A stretch of 64,000 nt of DNA, from NCBI GenBank assembly GCA_019614645.1, contig JABWDB010000021.1, forward strand, positions 992,001 through 1,056,000, written 5' to 3'. The stretch is from Stratiolaelaps scimitus. Its lineage: Eukaryota > Arthropoda > Arachnida > Mesostigmata > Laelapidae. Of this stretch, positions 36,362-47,055 are shown piece by piece; position 1 is the first letter of the stretch, and every line of letters begins with the position of its first letter. The notes under the pieces are model-generated. The model did not search any database. It was not told the origin of the DNA and saw nothing but the letters and a program-made list of their open reading frames with translations. Position numbers and translations under genes: made by a program.

Positions 36362-37025
36362 TAGAAGTGTATACTCGTAATTATTATGATAATCATAACA
36401 GTTATATTAATTAGCTCAAATTGTAGAAAGCAACTCGCTCATGTATATCATCCTAGTGGTCGTTATCGACTAAAAATAAAGGACGAGTTCTATCACTTTG
36501 TGTTATGACTTCAGGACCACCAACAGACGGAGAACCAAAATATACTGAAGAAGTTACTTTAACTTATTGTGTTTCAAGGTTCCATAAGCAGTTGAGTTCT
36601 CTGCTGAAGGCCACAAATGAGGAGGTTCTCCTCCTTTTTGAAGAAATTACGAGCATTACGTTAACACTATAACGATGTTATTAGAATATAAGTGAGCATC
36701 CTGTATTGAATTGTCGAGTAGCACAGAAAAGAAACGTAGTTAAAAAGACTGCTCTATGGTGACAACAATTATCCCTCTGCATCCCCGTATGGTCGACATG
36801 GTGATTCGCCTATGATGTATTAAATTTTTGTTAAAAAATTTAATTCTTTTTATTTTTTTAAATTTTTTAATAGAAAAAAATTAAAAAATTAAGGGATTCC
36901 GAACAAGAAATGGTAAATAGTATATATATATATATATATACAGCGTGACTTTTCCTAGATGGCATTGGACATGTCAACTGCTTGGCAACATCATAGAGGA
37001 TTTTAAAACCACATACAAACTTAGC

Positions 37026-37165
37026 CGTCAGAACAATGGCTCCGACAGCTAAGTCTCTGGCTGTAAAGGCCAGAAGCTGCAGGTTCGAGTCTCGCGACGT
37101 GAAATATAAAAGCACTTGATCATTGTAAAACTGCAGTTCCTTTGATAAATAAATATAATAATATA
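37026..37165 (+). repeat. tRNA-derived SINE, type b (unit 2)
   Basis: Copy of 29761-29900, with CCAGAAGCTGCAGG in place of CCGGAGGCTGCAGG just before the B box. Confidence 0.7.
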
Positions 37166-37658
37166 ATAATAACAAATAATAAAATAGCAACAAAACCTTT
37201 ATTATCTTAGAGCAGGTATGATCACATCGAAAAGTTGATGATTTTACTATTGCACCTGCACGGATAGAGAAAGTAACGAAACGCTCAAGCAGTGGTATTA
37301 AATAGAATACACATGGGGTACAGGAATAAATTATCATTTATTTATTCATTATTATTATATGTGGTTTGTGGGTAGATCACAGATGGTGAGAAAAGGTTGT
37401 ATCGCTTAGCTTTACAATAAATAGGAACAGAAACTGTACAGATAGGAACAGATCTGCAGGTGGCAGATGAGTCAGTGATAGATAGATATGAAACCCTAAA
37501 GATAGGGAGAAGGGAGGTGAGGTTTGGGGTGGAATCGGATGAATGACACCGAGTGTAGAACCGACGACACAAGACGAGCGGTAGGTTGGCTTGCTCGTCT
37601 CTCTCTCTGTGTGTTTGTCCGATCGTTCGTTCGTCCGTAATTGGGAAATAGTCCAAAT

Positions 37659-38390
37659 TTACCATCCGTGTCCGTAGCCATTTCCGTATCCAGCGGGGGC
37701 GGCAGCGTATCCGCCGATCTTGGCAATAGCCGGGGCGGCAATAGCAGCTCCGTAACCGTAACCTGCAGCGATGGGAGCAGCTGCGTAAGCGGGCGCGGCG
37801 TACGAAGCGTGGGCGGCAATAGGGGCGGCGTACGAAGCGTGGGCAGCTACAGCAACAGGGGCGGCAGCGATGGTCTTAGCGACGGCGGCAACTCCGGGGG
37901 TCGCGATCGAGGTAGCGGCAGCGGCCTGGGGAGCAGTTCCGGGCTCGTTGGTCTTGATCGCAGCGCGGAAGCCAAGTCCGTCAGCGACGTAGTTGATGAC
38001 ACGGGAGCGTCCGTCAATGTCGTTCAGGCCGTAGGCACCGACGACGACGCCCTTGTGGCCGGCCTCCGAACGGAACGAGCCACCAGTCGAGTGCTGCTCG
38101 TTGTACGAGAACTTGTAGTTGCCAAGGCCCTAGAAAATGAAAGAATTAAAGCCGAAAGGTTAACTCTTTGCACTCGTGTATGGGATCGTTACTCCTATGG
38201 GTGCACGTTCTACAACTTTATCATGCATACGCAATACAATACAAAATATCGTCGCATTCCCATTTTTATCACACGGTACATTACGCACATCCTCAGCACG
38301 AGAGGAGACTGAGGATCCGGACGAGATCCCGCCGAGGTGGCCAGCCTGGGCGGCGGCGAACAGAGCGGCGAATGCAATGAAAGCCTTCAT
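37659..38390 (-). CDS. Cuticle protein G (hybrid gene, unit 3)
   Basis: Exon 1 is 38289-38390, intron 159 bp, exon 2 is 37659-38129. The protein is 190 aa: signal peptide 1-16, RR domain 35-99 with the intact GNYKFSYNE start, and a tail with the 10-residue AAHASYAAPI repeat, ending GYGNGYGHGW. Exon 2 is the same as that of gene I, while exon 1 and the 5' flank are the same as in gene C. The 3' flank is I-type. It thus has the same hybrid structure as gene E, without E's private changes. A possible poly(A) signal lies at 37337-37342. Confidence 0.93.
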
Positions 38391-38451
38391 GATTTCAGAT
38401 CTACTTGTTTGCTGTCTTTGACGTCGATGGCCATTACTTGACTATCTCCTA

Positions 38452-38459
38452 CTTTTATA
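38452..38459 (-). promoter_or_regulatory. TATA box of cuticle gene G
   Basis: TATAAAAG on the minus strand, 62-69 bp before the ATG. Confidence 0.75.
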
Positions 38460-39414
38460 TTGACGCTATTGCACGGTGAACGTATACTACTTCTATGGCT
38501 GCAAGTGAAGAAAGCAACCACAAGACTGAATGCGCACCCACTTGCCCACACGCAGTGTGTACCGCTGACCACCCTCTCTCTCTCTCTCACTCATATGAAA
38601 TACAACAGAAATCGTCCAGAAATCTCCACTTTCGATTTCGAATTTAAACGACTCTGTAGCTGTACCAGCTACGAGAACAACGTCTGTTATTTCGCCCTAT
38701 TATGAAAGACCCGGAGCTATGCATTGATGTTTCATCATAATTATGAGTTTTGTCTAGATACGTTTACACCTTCAAAAATCAAATACACTCAGTATTCTTC
38801 TCTGCATTTCCTCTTGACATCGAAATCGATCATAGCTATTTATAGCAGGATGATTTTCTGCCCCGTTCATTTAATATAAACATAATCTAATAAACCTATT
38901 CATGCATTCCTTATTGCTGTTTTCGCCACAAGTGCCATAATTAAACATAGCCGACATTAAGTCCCCTATCGAGTTGTTACACTAGCTCAAGTGCCGACCG
39001 ATAGCTCTAGACATCTTAAACTAGATGAAATCTATTGTTATTTTTATATAGAAATATAATGAAAAAATCCCGATTCGTCCATCGCAATATATATATACAC
39101 TCGCCAAGTATATATATTTTTCCTTATTGTCCCGGGTGTCTCATAGAAACACCGCTAAGAAATAATGTTTGACACAATTCGACGTCACAAGAATCGAAGA
39201 TATAAAGGCACTTGTGTACAGTATATATATATATATATACATTTATTCAAACATACAATAATTAGGAATTACAGTACAGTGTAACAGTATATTCGACTGT
39301 GGGTGATTTTGGCGTTTGCATAGGCTCACACATATTAGTGGGCGAGATAATTGGCCATAACGAAAACTTATCTAAGCAAATCACTCTACTTGTTTGCTTG
39401 TGGCCATTGTCATC

Positions 39415-39448
<34 letters not shown>

Positions 39449-39770
39449 CATGGAGGTAACTTGCCGATGACTTGGAACTCTTGGGTCTCCAGTCACAGAA
39501 CAACAAGGAAAAACCTTTACTACGATTTTGGGAACAAAACCGAAATTTCTAGGTCGTTTACACACAACTCTCTACGTCTATGAAGTCGAACTTAAAATAA
39601 ATGTGTTTATATCAAAATTTCGAGCATTTTAAGTTGCATCATTTTGGCTACACTGTAGATAATTGCTTAGCTGTACATATGCCTGCAGGTACGAACTCCA
39701 CGCACTGGAAACGAACTTGCAAGGTGCTTGTTAACAGACAGCAGTATATTTCAACTGTAGAAGAATCGTA

Positions 39771-39879
39771 TCACACAGAGGCCGCGGGTTCGAGCCCCGC
39801 TGCGTGACATATAAGAGAGCTTAAGCATTCTAACAATTGCAGCTCCTTTAATAAACCAATAAAGCTTTACCTTTACACG
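39771..39879 (+). repeat. tRNA-derived SINE, type a (unit 3)
   Basis: Copy of 25247-25355 with GAGCCCCGCTG in place of GAGCCCCGGTG beside the B box. Confidence 0.65.
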
Positions 39880-41118
39880 ACCTAAGAGTGAACGACCTTC
39901 ATTTTTCGTGATAATATTCTTAATAACAGAAATCAAACAATCTAAGCTTAGTAAAGGTTAATGAGCAGCATGTTCTTTACGGCGCTCTTGGTCTCTAGAC
40001 AGACACGTGGTTCGTTTGATTCACATCAATGATACTAAAATATCCTAGAGTGATAGAGCATTTCTCTTTTTATTTTTGCATTATTTGCTTATGTGTACAC
40101 ATACATATGTCCATCAAAAGTGACACCTATTTATACTATTTTTAAAAGGTTCTAAGAATTAACTATTTATGTTAGGTGTCTTCCAATCAAATTCGGTCAC
40201 TTGTTGAAACGTCGAGCTGATGTAACTATGTGCGGTTATTTTAGAGCGTTACGATGAATCTGCCTTTCCGCGAGATGACATTTGAAATATCCATGAAGTG
40301 TGTGAAATTTATCAGAGTTTAGCTACTGGAGTAGCTCACCAATAGGATCGATTGTTAGAGATGCACAGTCGTAAACAGTGATCCAGCTTCCCTTTACATT
40401 TCATAGTGACACGTCGTGCTGAATAATCACTCGTTGACTGGTAAGAGATATGTGGTCATGAGTAACGAACCCGCCAGAGAATATTGCGAGTTCTCGCTGC
40501 CTTACTCCATACATCCGTTGGTAGATGAAGTTACTATAGCTCCAAAGACACGCGCTCACGGTAGAGTAGTTCCGCGAGATACTTTCAGTTACACGAAAGT
40601 GGTACGAGCATGAAGTATAGTACTGCAAAGTATGTTTATCTATCTGATGAATCTGGCCAAGTCGAGTGTGGTGTACCTATGTCGGAATGACCAAGGCAAA
40701 AATATATATGCATGCATATAGGCGATGGCCCAAGTTACTCATCAGCGCGAGGAGAAGAACGTTCAACGATACAGTAAAAAATTTTTTGGTTAAAATGAAT
40801 ACAAGCGCTTATACTTGGCTCATATATAACATAAGCAAGATTGTTCAGTAATTAACAACAATATAAATTCAAATATATATACTTTATTATTTGATCTTTT
40901 ACGTATATATGAAATCATACATACATAGATGTAAATGAAAAGTGAGGTTTTACAATGAAAGCAAAGCAAGATACAAAGCGACTGACTATTCCAGTGGAGA
41001 AATGACGATAGTGGCAGTAAACGGCAACGCCAACTTGAGGGCGATCGAAGGAGAATGCCAAAGATTAGAACATCTAGAGTGAAATACGGAAGAGTGTACA
41101 TATATGACGAGTCCAGAT

Positions 41119-41851
41119 TTACCATCCGTGTCTATAGCCACTTCCAGCGGGGGCGGCAGCGTATCCACGAACGCTAGCGATAGCTGGAGCAGCGAGCACA
41201 GCTCCATGGCCATAACCGGCAGCGATAGGGCCAGCGGCGTAAGCGGGTGCGGCGTATGAAGCGTGCGCAACAATGGGGGCGTGGGCAGCTACAGCAACAG
41301 GGGCGGCAGCGATGGTCTTAGCGACGGCGGCAACTCCGGGAGTTGCGATCGAGGTGGCGGCAGCGGCCTGGGGAGCAGTTCCTTGTTCATTGGTCTTGAT
41401 CGAGGCGCGGAAGCCGAGTCCGTCAGCAACGTAGTTGATCACACGCGAACGTCCATCGATAACGTTCAGACCGTAGGCACCGACGACGACGCCCTTGTTA
41501 CCGGCCTCCGAACGGAACGAGCCACCAGTCGAGTGCTGCTCGTTGTACGAGAACTTGTAGTTGCCAAGACCCTAGAAAGGAAGAATAGGGAATTCATTAA
41601 ACTCTGTCGCATTACTCACGTGAATTGGGCAACTTATGTTCGGTATGAACACACCGCAAAATCCAAACTGCAATGTGACGTTGCTCAACCTATTATCGAA
41701 TATGACACAAAATATCCAAGAAGGTGGTATAAAAGCGTTCACACACATCCTCAGCACGAGAGGAGACTGAGGACCCGGAGGAGATTCCCCCGAGGTGGCC
41801 AGCCTGGGCAGCGGCGACGAACACAGCGGCGAATGCAATGAAAGCCTTCAT
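41119..41851 (-). CDS. Cuticle protein H (D-type, unit 3)
   Basis: Exon 1 is 41747-41851, intron 175 bp, exon 2 is 41119-41571. The protein is the same as those of genes D and F (185 aa; RR domain 36-100, tail with HAPIVAHASY, end GSGYRHGW). A possible poly(A) signal lies at 40883-40888. Three identical copies of this gene suggest a very recent expansion or ongoing homogenisation. Confidence 0.93.
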
Positions 41852-41902
41852 GGTCAAGTCAAGTTGCTTCGACTTCGATGTGAGCAGGTAGATCGAAATG
41901 TC

Positions 41903-41910
41903 TATTTATA
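41903..41910 (-). promoter_or_regulatory. TATA box of cuticle gene H
   Basis: TATAAATA on the minus strand, 52-59 bp before the ATG. Confidence 0.7.
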
Positions 41911-42876
41911 CTCACAGTGTAGCGAAGGAGGCAAGCCCCAATATAGCGTGGGGCTGTTGATCGTTGATGGTGGCGTCGCGAAATCAGTTCACCCATATCG
42001 ATGTGTGAAGCTGGCCGAAATGTCCAGAAATCACCTCCCCTCACTCGCTTTCAATTTCAACCTGTCTCTGAATTGTTGCTGCAACTGTCATGATGATTTC
42101 GTTTAAACTAGTCGAGCCCAATATGAGAGCGAATACACTCACATGGTTGACTATCTGTTACATCAGTCTGACAGTATTGTAGAAAAAATCGGTGCTATTC
42201 TTATTAGTTAGGTATCCCTATACGCTTATGTTAGTACTTCCTACCCTTTTCTCTTAGGAGGTATTAGCAAATGATGTATATCAATAGATGTAACAGCAAG
42301 ATGCAAAATAAATCTGCATAAATCACAGCCACCGCTATTACTAGCTAATTGTCTTGTAACTTTGCTTAAGTCTGAGATCTGTAGCTCAAATGCCCGCTAG
42401 TTTATCAAACTCCGTTTAAGGATCCACATATTAACTATACTGGAGATTTGAAATGTGATCAATTTGAAATAAAGTTCAAATTATTTAGGCAAATTTCTAC
42501 AGTATTCTACAATACGCGTGGGTCGTAAAGATGACATTAAATAGCTCTGTTAATCTTTAGGAGAAGAAAACTTCAGCGCACAAGGTTCTCCTTAGACCTC
42601 CTTAGATTTGAACTGGAGGAGCACCTGCGTCGATAGTTATGGTACAATTCGAGTTATGGAGCATCTGAAATTGAATCTCAAGGAGACCCATATCATGTAA
42701 ATTAGAAGCATCACAAATCAGCCAAGGCTTGTTGTTGACTGATCAGGTACACATACATAGGTGGCAAAGCAGCTTTACAGCAAAATCGTAGCTTGGATAT
42801 ACAGCTGTATTAAGGACCCGCAATTTTGGATAAACAAAATGGCAAGTTTAGTTCACTTGAGAAATGAGCGTCGGGA

Positions 42877-43631
42877 GTGATCTTTGCAGAGATCCTTCGG
42901 TGGGCACTTTAGTCTTCTATATATTTATTCTTGACTGATTCCTACGGACGGAGGAGAGAAACTGAAATATGCAGATGACCTGAAATTATATAATCTCTAT
43001 GATAGTTACGATAGGAAGGCCTCAATGCACTCTTCTACAGATACTGTATCAAGGCGGTGAAACAAGAACGAAATATTAATATAATTATCGAAATGTGCAG
43101 TTGTGTCGTCAAGCCAGCACGACTATGTATATACCCGTTGGATGGACACCCGAATACGTGACGTACGTGACTTGTTGTGAGTCTTCTTCAAAATATTTTG
43201 ATCTACATATAACGGAGTTTGCAACACGTTTTTTTTAAGACAATTTTCGTTGTCTTGTTTTTATAGAGGCGGAGTTTTATGTCACACGTTACAATAGCTC
43301 GATGATACCAACGTTTTTGCATTGTTTGGAGGTGTAGCGTCCTTACCTCATGAACGACAATAGTGCCCTTGACAGGGTGCAAAAGAATTTCATACGCAGG
43401 ACCAGTGCAGCTGCGATGTCTCTTGGGAGGGAGTCGATTGTGCTAACTCCAATTTGTGAACTGCACAACGTAGCCGATCTTAGAATGTTTAGGAAATTGG
43501 AAGAGCTCAATATGATAGTCTGTCGAAACAATCTTCTACTCAATGACCGAATAATACGTATCACGGAAGTCGCGAACTCTGAGTGCGTCACCAACAATTC
43601 TGCTTACAGGCTAGTGCCTTTACTGAGATAA
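42877..43631 (+). pseudogene. Decayed non-LTR reverse transcriptase (unit 3)
   Basis: Copy of the unit 1 fossil; the YADD codons are at 42968-42979. A one-base deletion near 43409 (GTGCAGCTG against GTGCAAGCTG) happens to join two frames, making a slightly longer open stretch at 43350-43631. The element is still broken upstream. Confidence 0.75.
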
Positions 43632-44302
43632 TAGAAGTGTATACTCGTAATTATTATGATAATCATAACAGTTATATTAATTAGCTCAAATTGTAGAAAG
43701 CAACTCGCTCATGTATATCATCCTAGTGGTCGTTATCGACTAAAAATAAAGGACGAGTTCTATCACTTTGTGTTATGACTTCAGGACCACCAACAGACGG
43801 AGAACCAAAATATACTGAAGAAGGTACTTTAACTTATTGTGTTTCAAGGTTCCATAAGCAGTTGAGTTCTCTGCTGAAGGCCACAAATGAGGAGGTTCTC
43901 CTCCTTTTTGAAGAAATTACGAGCATTACGTTAACACTATAACGATGTTATTAGAATATAAGTGAGCATCCTGTATTGAATTGTCTAGTAGCACAGAAAA
44001 GAAACGTAGTTAAAAAGACTGCTCTATGGTGACAACAATTATCCCTCTGCATCCCCGTATGGTCGACATGGTGATTCGCCTATGATGTATAAAATTTTTG
44101 TTAAAAAATTTAATTCTTTTTATTTTTTTAAATTTTTTAATAGAAAAAAAATTAAAAAATTAAGGGATTCCGAACAAGAAATGGTAAATAGTATATATAT
44201 ATATATATATATATATACAGCGTGACTTTTCCTAGATGGCATTGGACATGTCAACTGCTTGGCAACATCATAGAGGATTTTAAAACCACATACAAACTTA
44301 GC

Positions 44303-44442
44303 CGTCAGAACAATGGCTCCGACAGCTAAGTCTCTGGCTGTAAAGGCCGGAGGCTGCAGGTTCGAGTCTCGCGACGTGAAATATAAAAGCACTTGATCAT
44401 TGTAAAACTGCAGTTCCTTTGATAAATAAATATAATAATATA
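44303..44442 (+). repeat. tRNA-derived SINE, type b (unit 3)
   Basis: Copy of 29761-29900. It keeps the unit 1 form CCGGAGGCTGCAGG before the B box. Confidence 0.7.
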
Positions 44443-44935
44443 ATAATAACAAATAATAAAATAGCAACAAAACCTTTATTATCTTAGAGCAGGTATGATC
44501 ACATCGAAAAGTTGATGATTTTACTATTGCACCTGCACGGATAGAGAAAGTAACGAAACGCTCAAGCAGTGGTATTAAATAGAATACACATGGGGTACAG
44601 GAATAAATTATCATTTATTTATTCATTATTATTATATTTGGTTTGTGGGTAGATCACAGATGGTGAGAAAAGGTTGTATCGCTTAGCTTTAAAATAAATA
44701 GGAACAGAAACTGTACAGATAGGAACAGATCTGCAGGTGGCAGATGAGTCAGTGATAGATAGATATGAAACCCTAAAGATAGGGAGAAGGGAGGTGAGGT
44801 TTGGGGTGGAATCGGATGAATGACACCGAGTGTAGAACCGACGACACAAGACGAGCGGTAGGTTGGCTTGCTCGTCTCTCTCTCTGTGTGTTTGTCCGAT
44901 CGTTCGTTCGTCCGTAATTGGGAAATAGTCCAAAT

Positions 44936-45667
44936 TTACCATCCGTGTCCGTAGCCATTTCCGTATCCAGCGGGGGCGGCAGCGTATCCGCCGATCTTGG
45001 CAATAGCCGGGGCGGCAATAGCAGCTCCGTAACCGTAACCTGCAGCGATGGGAGCAGCTGCGTAAGCGGGCGCGGCGTACGAAGCGTGGGCGGCAATAGG
45101 GGCGGCGTACGAAGCGTGGGCAGCTACAGCAACAGGGGCGGCAGCGATGGTCTTAGCGACGGCGGCAACTCCGGGGGTCGCGATCGAGGTAGCGGCAGCG
45201 GCCTGGGGAGCAGTTCCGGGCTCGTTGGTCTTGATCGCAGCGCGGAAGCCAAGTCCGTCAGCGACGTAGTTGATGACACGGGAGCGTCCGTCAATGTCGT
45301 TCAGGCCGTAGGCACCGACGACGACGCCCTTGTGGCCGGCCTCCGAACGGAACGAGCCACCAGTCGAGTGCTGCTCGTTGTACGAGAACTTGTAGTTGCC
45401 AAGGCCCTAGAAAATGAAAGAATTAAAGCCGAAAGGTTAACTCTTTGCACTCGTGTATGGGATCGTTACTCCTATGGGTGCACGTTCTACAACTTTATCA
45501 TGCATACGCAATACAATACAAAATATCGTCGCATTCCCATTTTTATCACACGGTACATTACGCACATCCTCAGCACGAGAGGAGACTGAGGATCCGGACG
45601 AGATTCCGCCGAGGTGGCCAGCCTGGGCGGCGGCGAACAGAGTGGCGAATGCAATGAAAGCCTTCAT
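44936..45667 (-). CDS. Cuticle protein I (last gene of the array, distinct promoter)
   Basis: Exon 1 is 45566-45667, intron 159 bp, exon 2 is 44936-45406. The protein is 190 aa and, apart from Thr for Ala at residue 9 (MKAFIAFATLF), the same as gene G. Two exon 1 base changes set it apart from C/E/G (ATTCCG against ATCCCG at 45604-45609, and AGTGGC against AGCGGC). Right after the ATG the upstream DNA is unrelated to the C/E/G promoters, so similarity ends at the start codon. It is probably the original right-hand partner whose recombination with gene C made E and G. A possible poly(A) signal lies at 44614-44619. Confidence 0.93.
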
Positions 45668-45730
45668 GGTTACTTGCTAGAACTGCTGAACTGTTTCGGT
45701 TCTAATGTCTTCCACGAGTTGTACAGGTGT

Positions 45731-45737
45731 CTTTATA
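45731..45737 (-). promoter_or_regulatory. TATA box of cuticle gene I
   Basis: TATAAAG on the minus strand, 64-70 bp before the ATG, in a GC-rich context (45,735-45,930) unlike the AT-rich promoters of the other copies. Confidence 0.7.
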
Positions 45738-47055
45738 CCCGATCGGCGAGCACAAAGGCCGCTCTCGGATCTTCCAGCGGCAACCGTACCTGCCCTCGCT
45801 CCCGGCAGGACAGCCGCCGTGAGAAAATCAGAAAGCAAACGGTCTGCCAGTGGACGGCGATCTTTAAGCAGCCCTACGCGGACGCTGCCTCCAGTTGGCC
45901 GTCGTTTCGGACGAATTGTGCGGGGTGGTATGGTGTATCGGCCCCACCAATCAATGAGCACGTTCACTCAGTGTAAAGACGGCTTGATTGGCAGTCAGCC
46001 ACATCAAATCAGTGCGCTAATCTATATTATATTTATCACGCTAGTGAGAATAACTATATTATTGTTGTTGTTACAATAACAGGGCCCGTTTCGTGGGTAA
46101 AGAACAACCACGAAATATCACAACTTATATATATATATATGTATATATGCTGTTGTTACTGCAGCTACCGGATCGATTGTTGGCATCCGTTATGAACAGC
46201 TCCGAGCAGATCATTACAACTCAGCAATTGACGGCGATCTTCACGCTAAGCGCAGAATCCGCCATCACGCTGCGTCCCTCTAGAAAATGTATCTATAATT
46301 TTTCTAATGCAATATGGTGGCTTATGAACGGATCTTCGACATATTTACTCTTCCCTCAGATATATGTTATATCACTTGATCTGTACGTATACGGTTAGAA
46401 AGTGATAAAAATAATAATAACTCATATACTAAGTACTAGTAAGGTAAGGCTAGTAAGGTAACTGGTAGTATTTTCAAGGACCAATAGGATTCCGTCAAAT
46501 TTTGTTTATTGTAAAGAAGGTTTTTGATGCAGAGCAGAAGGAAGACGAGCATCAGGGACGACAGGGATAGTCTCTCAAGATCTTAATCAATCTTGATTCC
46601 TGCTGCTGTTGCGTCCGATAAAATTTGTTGTAGTAGCACCTGGACACTGTGAAAGTCAGGAGGATCCGTTCGGGGTCGACTATTAAAAGAAACCTTGGAA
46701 GCGCGGAATAGCAATGCACGCTTGCGTTACACTTTTACGGCCGATGGAGACTGCGCTATATGTTGATGCGAGAGAAATGCTTAACTGGTCGTACCAAAAT
46801 GATTTTGAAGAGGCATTGAACCTGAGTCAAGATTTCATGGCAGCAATTATTATAGTAATGTAAGGGTGATAGCATCTTCAATATGTAAAACTTGATTCTC
46901 CGATGTGTTCTATAAATATCTATGATTTTGCCATCTTCTTCGTTAGACACATATTGTTGTTGTTATAATGATGCCCTGCGCCGAGTGGCCTTTCTCTCAC
47001 CTGCTAATATATTTAATCCGGTATATATATAACAATTTGTAGTAGAATCATAATA
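45738..47055. other. Upstream flank of cuticle gene I and spacer
   Basis: 45,740-45,930 is GC-rich and probably regulatory for gene I. The overlapping frames on both strands there (for example 45677-45967 minus) are Arg/Pro-rich with no domain. From 46,000 on the DNA is AT-rich with (AT)n near 46,127-46,148 and nothing recognisable. Confidence 0.5.

Larger units (their letters stand above)
30394..37658. repeat. Tandem unit 2
   Basis: It holds genes E and F with the same spacers as unit 1: SINE-a at 32500-32608, LINE fossil at 35606-36361 and SINE-b at 37026-37165. It has the 13-bp insertion at about 35330-35342 and groups with unit 3 at most base differences. Confidence 0.93.
37659..44935. 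repeat. Tandem unit 3
   Basis: It holds genes G and H with SINE-a at 39771-39879, LINE fossil at 42877-43631 and SINE-b at 44303-44442. It differs from unit 2 by AT-repeat lengths, a one-base deletion near 43409 and scattered substitutions. Confidence 0.93.
23161..45667. repeat. Young segmental triplication carrying cuticle genes C-I
   Basis: Three head-to-tail units of about 7.23-7.28 kb plus a final gene. Matching landmarks sit at constant offsets: the exon 1 starts of C/E/G/I (23862, 31125, 38390, 45667) and of D/F/H (27327, 34580, 41851). Non-coding DNA is nearly identical; differences are scattered single bases, AT-repeat lengths and a 13-bp indel (present near 35330-35342 and in unit 3, absent in unit 1). 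Similarity starts just inside the 3' end of gene C and stops at the 5' end of gene I. Confidence 0.95.

Noticed and set aside
13996..45589. Long open frames (146-223 codons, Gly/Ser-rich, ..SVSDVVDDTG..) on the + strand opposite every cuticle exon 2
   Set aside because: They mirror the coding exons exactly, end in the introns, and follow from the GC-rich codon usage of the RR and Ala-rich segments. The minus strand has the signal peptide, RR domain, splice sites and TATA boxes.
23161..45667. The array as an assembly duplication of two haplotypes
   Set aside because: The hybrid structure of E and G, the different outer flanks of C and I and the nested pattern of shared differences fit real tandem copies better. 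Without read depth, an artefact cannot be fully excluded.
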